Shown here: in pieces, positions 57,812-64,000 of the stretch
Layout of the letters: every line of letters begins with the position of its first letter
Position numbering within the stretch: position 1 is the stretch's first letter
Assembly (NCBI GenBank): GCA_018350325.1
Contig: JAEVLN010000021.1
Location: 620,001-684,000, forward strand
Length of the DNA: 64,000 bases
Source of the DNA: Globodera rostochiensis
Taxonomy: Eukaryota; Nematoda; Chromadorea; Rhabditida; Heteroderidae
Reading direction: 5' to 3'
Translations under genes and position numbers: made by a program
The notes under the pieces: model-generated
Told to the model about the DNA's origin: nothing
Seen by the model: only the letters and a program-made list of their open reading frames with translations
Database searches by the model: none

Positions 57812-60800
57812 AATTTATCTAAAATATGAAAAAAGTTGTGGCTGGTGGTAAGTTGGAGACGCAAAATTGTTTGTGTTGTGGATGAAAATTTTTTTTCAGT
57901 ATTTTCTCTGGCGAGCTGTCCTGAGATTCAATTTCAAAGTGTCATACCAATTAAAAGATTTAAATAAAAAAGCAATAATAAATTTTGGTGATCATATTTG
58001 ATTACGGATAAAAAATTTAAATGAAGCCTACATAACAACTTTTATTAGACATTTAAAAGAAATTATTTTTAAAAAATCAAAAGCCATTCATTAATATTAA
58101 GGGCAATAAAATAGAACCCTCAGAAAATAGATTAAAAGCCTCTAAATATTATGTAATAAATTATGGTGAAATATTTTTATTTACCAAATTATTGAAGTCG
58201 ATTTCAACCAGAACAAAAAATTAATTCAAAATTGTCATATGTTTTTAAATCAAATTTTATAATAAGGATTTGCGTTCAGGAATTTAACGAATCATGAAAT
58301 TGACTTAATTTTTATTAACTTTATTAAAAAGCACTAAAATTTGATTAGAGAATAACTTTAATAATTAATATAACTTTACTTTTTTGAATATTTTATTTTT
58401 TGAATGTGCTAAAAAAAGAGACTCAGACGGCGAGAGTAATTTAGACATCAACGCACCCCATTTTCCATTAAAATGGGGAAAGGAACGAGAAAATCATTAA
58501 ACAAATAACTTTTTCTGAAATTAATTAATCACCTGACGCAATTCAATTCTGAATGGGCCTAGTCTCTACATGTCGGAGAAACGTTTATCGGCGTAGAAGA
58601 CTGCAGGCTTCTATAAATTCATAAGGCATTGAAAACAAAGATTATTTTAAAAACCAAAGTATTTATTCAGCAAATTAATAAATTTATTTGAAAAATTATT
58701 TTAACTTAAAATATTTTAATTTGAAAATGGATTTAAGAAAAAAGAACGAAAATTATTGATATCATATTTAAATAGATCATGTTATATTAGAATTACAAAT
58801 AAAAAACTATCGCCTATTATTGCTATACAAAAAATTGTTAATAAAAAACTAAACATTGCTAAAACTAAATAATTAATATTAAAAATGATTAAGTCTTTTA
58901 AATAAATGCAAAATAAAGGAGCGATATCGAGTGTTCCAGCTTGCCCATGTGACCAAAGTTCAATGGGGATTTTGTGTACGAATTATACCTTTGTACACCT
59001 TCTGGCAAAGTCAACAACCATGGTTTGCTATCCAATAAAATTAAAACCCAATTGCATTCATTTGATACTGAAAATTACAAAAATGAATTTAAGAAATACC
59101 CCGATTATTTATTTAAAATCAACATAACTAATTTCTTTTCTAAAATATAATATCTAAAACCACTCACATATTCGCCATGAACATTTGACTGCTGATGATG
59201 CGTTAATTTGTCTTCTCTACAAGTAAATTCATAAAAATTATTATTGAATAATATAATGAGTTTTATAAGAAAAATGAAATAAACAATTATTTTGACAGGC
59301 ATAAATCAAAACACAATTTTTTTTCTTTTTTTCTATTTCAGCAAAAAAAGATAATGAAATGCTATATAAAATGCATACTCAAAAACCTAACCTCGAGCCT
59401 CGATATCCAAGAAACGCGGATGGACGCTACAAAAAAACTTAATATAAGTTAAAGCTTATTAAAATAGATCTTCCAAAAAGTATTAAATAACTAATATTAA
59501 TAATAATAATAAACATAATTTAAAATATTAAAAAACAAATAATAATCTGAGACAATTGTTGAGCTGTGCAAAAGAGCTTTTTGGGGGTTTAAGCCTGGAA
59601 TATGTAGAATTTGCAGATACTTTATTATACTCGGATAAAATAAAATTTTTATTTCTAAATTAAACTATTTGTATCCCGAATTAAGACATATGAAACATAC
59701 TGTTTATTTAAATTTCATGGCTTTCAATATTTGATATGAAAATGCTTACTTCTCCAAAATGATAAAACAAAAAATGAGATCATCAATAAAAAATAATACT
59801 TAAATATAATAGTTAAATAAAGAAACGAAGTAATAATTATTTATTACCATTAATTAATTTGCAATTACTTTAAAAATTTTCGTTAAGCTAAATATTCCTA
59901 ATAAGCAGCCAAAACTATAGAAATTTCAATAGATGTTTAATTAAAATGGATTAAGAATAACCGATTGGATGGGAATGATATTGCTTAAATATAATATGAT
60001 CATGACCATAAATACTTTACAAAAATATACATTCACAAAGGATTGTGGAAGGTTTACTATTTTAATCTCCTATACTTTACAAATATTATTTAATTTTGAG
60101 TAAAATGTTTGTTTTTTACAACCAAAAAGGCAAACAAAAGCTAAATTGATCATACAAAAATATTTAAATAATTTTGAAGTAAAAATATAAAAATTACAGA
60201 AGCAGTAAAATTGATTAACACATAAAGCAATGTTCTTTTTCTTCTGTTAATTAAAAAAATAAACGTGATTAAAAAAAATACAAAATTTTAGACAATGTTG
60301 TTAAAAATTATATAATTCATAATATGTATATTAGGACAAATTTTAAAGTGATTAAATAAAAACCAAAACACATGCAAAGTGCGACCACAACGTATTCAAA
60401 TTTCTTCTCTGAGCTAAACATTGCATGAAATCAAATAACAAATGACAATTAAAATAAATTTATTATGACCAAAAAAATCAACAAATATATTAAGAAGAAA
60501 AGTTAAAAGTGAATGGTGTCAGGCATGACGGTATTGTGATATACTTTGATTGAAAATTATAAAAAATTTAAAACAGGCCAACGGCAGCAGATCGCAAAAA
60601 AAAGCCACATGTGCTCGTTAAGTAAGAAAATCTGGCAGCCTAAATTTGTTTAAAAAACTTGGGCATAATGAATAATGATTAAATCATATTTGGTCAGATT
60701 TACTAATGTTTGATTCCAATAAAAACAATAGCTTTGGCCTAAGCCATAAAATTTTAGTCTGTTAATGTTTTTTTCCTTTCAAATAATTGCTTATTATTTC

Positions 60801-61659
60801 TACTCCTTATATGCATTCAATTCTTATTGGATAAACAATTATTTAAGCGGTTTAAAATATTTTCTAAACTTTACCTTAAGCGAGCAACGCAGCAATTGCT
60901 CCAAACATTTAAAAACTAAAAACTATACAATTGATAAAATCAATAAATTATAAATATTTAAAATATTTAAAATATGACTGTTTTATAAATTGACTTTAAA
61001 TAAAGCGGGTACTTGCTAGTTGATTAAATTTTTTTTGATTTATATGAGGCCACGACACGATGAAGTTTGTTTTTTCGCGTCGAAATCATTTAACAACTAC
61101 GCTTTAACTTACTAAATTTATTCATCTTATTTTATAAAATAATATATATTTTTTAAATACTATTTTCATCAACCATTCATTCATACTTAATAGATTATTT
61201 GGTTTAATTGATGCTTATAAATTGAAAAATTTGATTTTAAAATTCTTTGTTTATTTTTAAAGGATATGGATATTTTTTTAGCATTATTCTTTGAAATTTT
61301 ACAATTTTTTTATTAAGAGATTTAATGAGTTCATATATTTTTTATTCCTTTTTTCACTTACATTTTGCTTTGGTCGATTTATCTTAGTTGAGCCATTATT
61401 TATTAATTAAATGTTTTCTCAAATTTACTTTAATTATTCTATCTGGCTGCAGTTTAATTTAAATTTTATTTATTTTTATCAGTTTAAACACCATTATATT
61501 GCTGTCATTCTTGTTGTATTTAAACAGTTGGATAAATGTAATTAATTCAATCTCAAATCCGCAAATTATTTAAGCTGGTTTATGTTGCCATTTATACCAA
61601 AAACGCAATTAATAAATTGTGTCAACGCATCGGCCACTAAAAAATATGTTCATTTTTAA
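57812..61659. other. AT-rich host DNA, no gene recognised
   Basis: Contains a single copy of the 41-kb tandem unit (about 58,395-58,460) and a 73-codon frame from 58,906 (MQNKGAISSVPACPCDQSS) of uncertain meaning. Confidence 0.5.
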
Positions 61660-64000
61660 TTTTAACTACTGTAAGAGGGTAAGGGCAAACCGTCCCCCAC
61701 AGTAAGACAAAAAAGGGGCGGGATGGAGCCCCCCCCCCCCCCCCCCCCCCCCGATCACCGAGAAAAGGAGGGGCGAAAGCGATGGCTGCCGATCCCGGTC
61801 GGCAGCCATCAGTTCGCTCTTCCCCGAAGAACGAGCCGGCTTCCTCCCGCTCCCCGTCCGTCCCCACTCTGGTGAAGCTGTGAGTTCTCCGTTGGTGTCC
61901 TGTCCCCCCCCCCCCCCCCAGGCACTTCCGCCCCACCCCGTCGATACGCTTTCACCCCTCCTCCCCTACTCCGATCATCAGCTCCGTCCCTCCGCCCTCG
62001 CCATCTGATCATCTCACCGTTACTTGTTGAACCGTTTTGATGGAATAAATATTTGTTGGCACGAGGAGGTTCATGACGAAAAAAATGGTTTGGAGCGAGG
62101 AAGAATGGAGGAATGAGTCAGGGGATTGGATCCGGGGGAAGGGCAGAATTGGGGAAAGGAGGAGGAGGAAGGGAGTGCCGAAAGCATGGGGGAAGCACGG
62201 GAAAAGGGAGGGGCCACAGCGTTCGGGACGTTCCTCCCTCGGGTATGGCCATCCCCCCACGCGCCTCCACTGGCCGATCGACCATCGCCGGACTCCGATC
62301 GCCGCCCCGACCCTCTGAGTCCCGAGTCCCCGGTCCCACGGGGAACACGAAAGTCTTATTCATTTTCTGGTAGCACCGGAACCCGAACCCGGCCACCCCC
62401 TTTTTCCCACCCCATGCGAACGCTTGTTCCTCCGACTGGCAAAACGCCTTCTCCACAAAGCCTTCCTCCCCACAACGGAAATTCTGCCCAATGGCCAATC
62501 GATCCGTCATTCAAATCGGCGATTCACTATCCCCGCGCCTGCAATGCCTCTCAGAGCTCTCTCTGGCCGCCACAGGCAGCACAATCGGCCAACATCTTCC
62601 ACCCCAGCTCACTCTCTCCGTTCCCCCCGGCGTTCAATTAGGCAACAAATTCTTCCCCCCCCCCACTCATCTCCGTTGACAATCTTCATCGCCATCATCA
62701 ACAATTAGCTGAGAGAATGCATCCGACTCCCCTCTTCCTTCCCCCCCCCCCCTCCGATCCACCGACGCAAAACGGTCTCTCAGGCCCCTCGGGGGATCAT
62801 CCGGACCTTCTCTCTCCTACCCGACTGTTGCCTTTAAAGAAACAGCAGAAGTGGTCGTTTAATGAAAAAAAATAAAGAAAGTCACATTACTCGCGTCTTC
62901 AATCAAAAATGTCGAATTACCCCTCCTATCCGAAGTCTGACTAGACCAAACCAAATCCACCCATCAAAATCCAATTGGACTTAAAGGATCAAGCCCACCT
63001 AATACTAATTTCGTCAACCGTTCCAAAAAAAACTAGTGATCAGAAGTCCAATCGATGTAACTTCCCCCAAAGCCACCCCCACCCCCTCTACAGTATCCGA
63101 AATTTAGCAAATCCAATTTTCACTACCGATTTATCTGAGTTCGCATTCTGTCTCCAAAGCTTATTTCGCCGATCTGACCACAGACCGTCCTCTCACCGCA
63201 TTCATCAGACCATCAAAAGGTTCAAATTGACGGCTAGGCACACCACCGGAAAATGGTCAAACCTTACCCCGAAATTCCCTCTCAAAGGTCCCGGACAAGC
63301 AGTGTCTGCTGAGCATCCGATCGACGTTCCCCATCAGTCAAAGCGCCAGCTCCCGAATCCATCAATCCGAAAGTGCCAATCTTAGACGCCTCGCCAACCA
63401 GGTTTAAAGACATCAATCCCTTTCCCGCCCGCCTCACCTAAGCAATCACCTTCCCCAATAAGCAAAGCCGGAGGCATAATTGGCCAAATCCAACCCCTTG
63501 GACTATTTCAACACAGACTTCCAATCCGTTTTGAAAAATCGGTCACTGTAAATCAAAACCGGGCCCCCGTCCCAATAGGTCCGCCCAAACCCAAACTTCG
63601 GTAATCTCTGATCAAAACTGCCCCGAACCCAATCGTATCTGCCCTCCCAAACCAAAATTTAGGAAAGAACTGCTCGAGCCCGTAAATTCCCCCCGCCAGA
63701 ACCGAACTCGACTTCAGCTGCTATTCATCTGACCTCGCATTGCCACCTCGACCTCCAGTCCGTTCTCTGACTCGATTCCGGCACCTCATTCCGATCGCGA
63801 GTGACATCGCCCTCTGTCCTTCACCAACAAAACGAGCTCAATTGCCCAGCACTGATCAACTCACGTGAAAGGTGGGGCCCTTGCCCAACTGTCAAAATAA
63901 AAATAAGTGTGCCTCGTGATCAAACAACATTTTCACACTTATCAACACTGACATGCACGCACCCGACAATTCGCACGCTTGAAACATTAGACAAATCAAA
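61660..64000. other. GC-rich segment of unknown origin
   Basis: Composition changes sharply from AT-rich to GC-rich with many C runs: 24 Cs at 61,729-61,752, 16 Cs at 61,904-61,919, and others near 62,650 and 62,741. Several overlapping frames of 60-170 codons occur on both strands (for example 62,126-62,641), but none resembles a known protein, and such frames are expected where stops are rare. It may be a different transposon, a satellite, or sequence from another source. It continues past the window end. Confidence 0.6.
61781..61810. other. Perfect 12-bp hairpin after a poly-C run
   Basis: GATGGCTGCCGA and TCGGCAGCCATC flank a TCCCGG loop. It lies about 30 bp after the 24-C tract. A terminator, recombination site or transposon end structure is possible. 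Confidence 0.8.

Noticed and set aside
62118..62641. Overlapping 130- and 171-codon frames in the GC-rich end
   Set aside because: Long frames are expected on both strands where stops are rare. Neither shows a domain or consistent codon pattern.

Overview
The window looks like animal, probably nematode, nuclear DNA. It is very AT-rich by eye, the genes carry many 40-60 bp introns with GT-AG (and a few GC-AG) borders, and the intact genes all belong to large eukaryotic transposons. I see no rRNA, intact tRNA, CRISPR array or bacterial operon. The species is not determined; flatworm, rotifer or arthropod cannot be excluded.

1-12,415: two Helitron rolling-circle transposons, both on the minus strand and joined head to tail. 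The first (1-3,497) runs off the left edge, so only the 5' terminal part with the broken first third of its gene is present. The second (about 3,499-12,415) is complete. It holds a multi-exon Rep-helicase gene (3,991-10,914) with cysteine-rich N-terminal exons, the HUH Rep nuclease with a Y-x3-Y-x2-K tyrosine motif, and a Pif1-type helicase with intact Walker A and DE box. Both copies carry tandem and inverted subterminal repeats. The coding strand is studded with three exactly repeated G-rich 9-mers that occur in different reading frames.

12,416-13,976: AT-rich flank with a possible old helicase relic.

13,977-32,475: an 18.5-kb Polinton/Maverick, the virus-like self-synthesising transposon. 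It is bounded by a 6-bp target duplication (GTTGTA) and about 960-bp terminal inverted repeats that contain tRNA-like sequence. From the left: a small end gene (+); protein-primed DNA polymerase B in 22 in-phase exons (+); then a minus-strand block of chromodomain integrase, two conserved Polinton genes of unknown role, packaging ATPase, a zinc-ribbon protein and a PAZ-like protein; a divergent promoter region with CT microsatellites; then a plus-strand block of a cysteine-pair protein, minor capsid (penton), basic core-like protein, major capsid, a small membrane protein and adenain-type protease; and finally an inward-facing paralogue of the left-end gene (-). The polymerase and integrase would copy and insert the element, while capsids, core, protease and ATPase would build and fill a virion. 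The major capsid gene carries an apparent 1-nt frameshift, so this copy may not make particles. The most unusual cargo is the stand-alone PAZ-like protein, which suggests an element-encoded small-RNA-binding factor.

32,476-61,660: AT-rich host DNA without a complete gene. It contains several tandem repeats, a BED zinc-finger transposase relic, and scattered exon-like GC islands, one resembling part of an FtsH-family (M41) protease.

61,660-64,000: an abrupt change to GC-rich, poly-C-bearing sequence of unknown nature. It may be a different mobile element or an assembly join.
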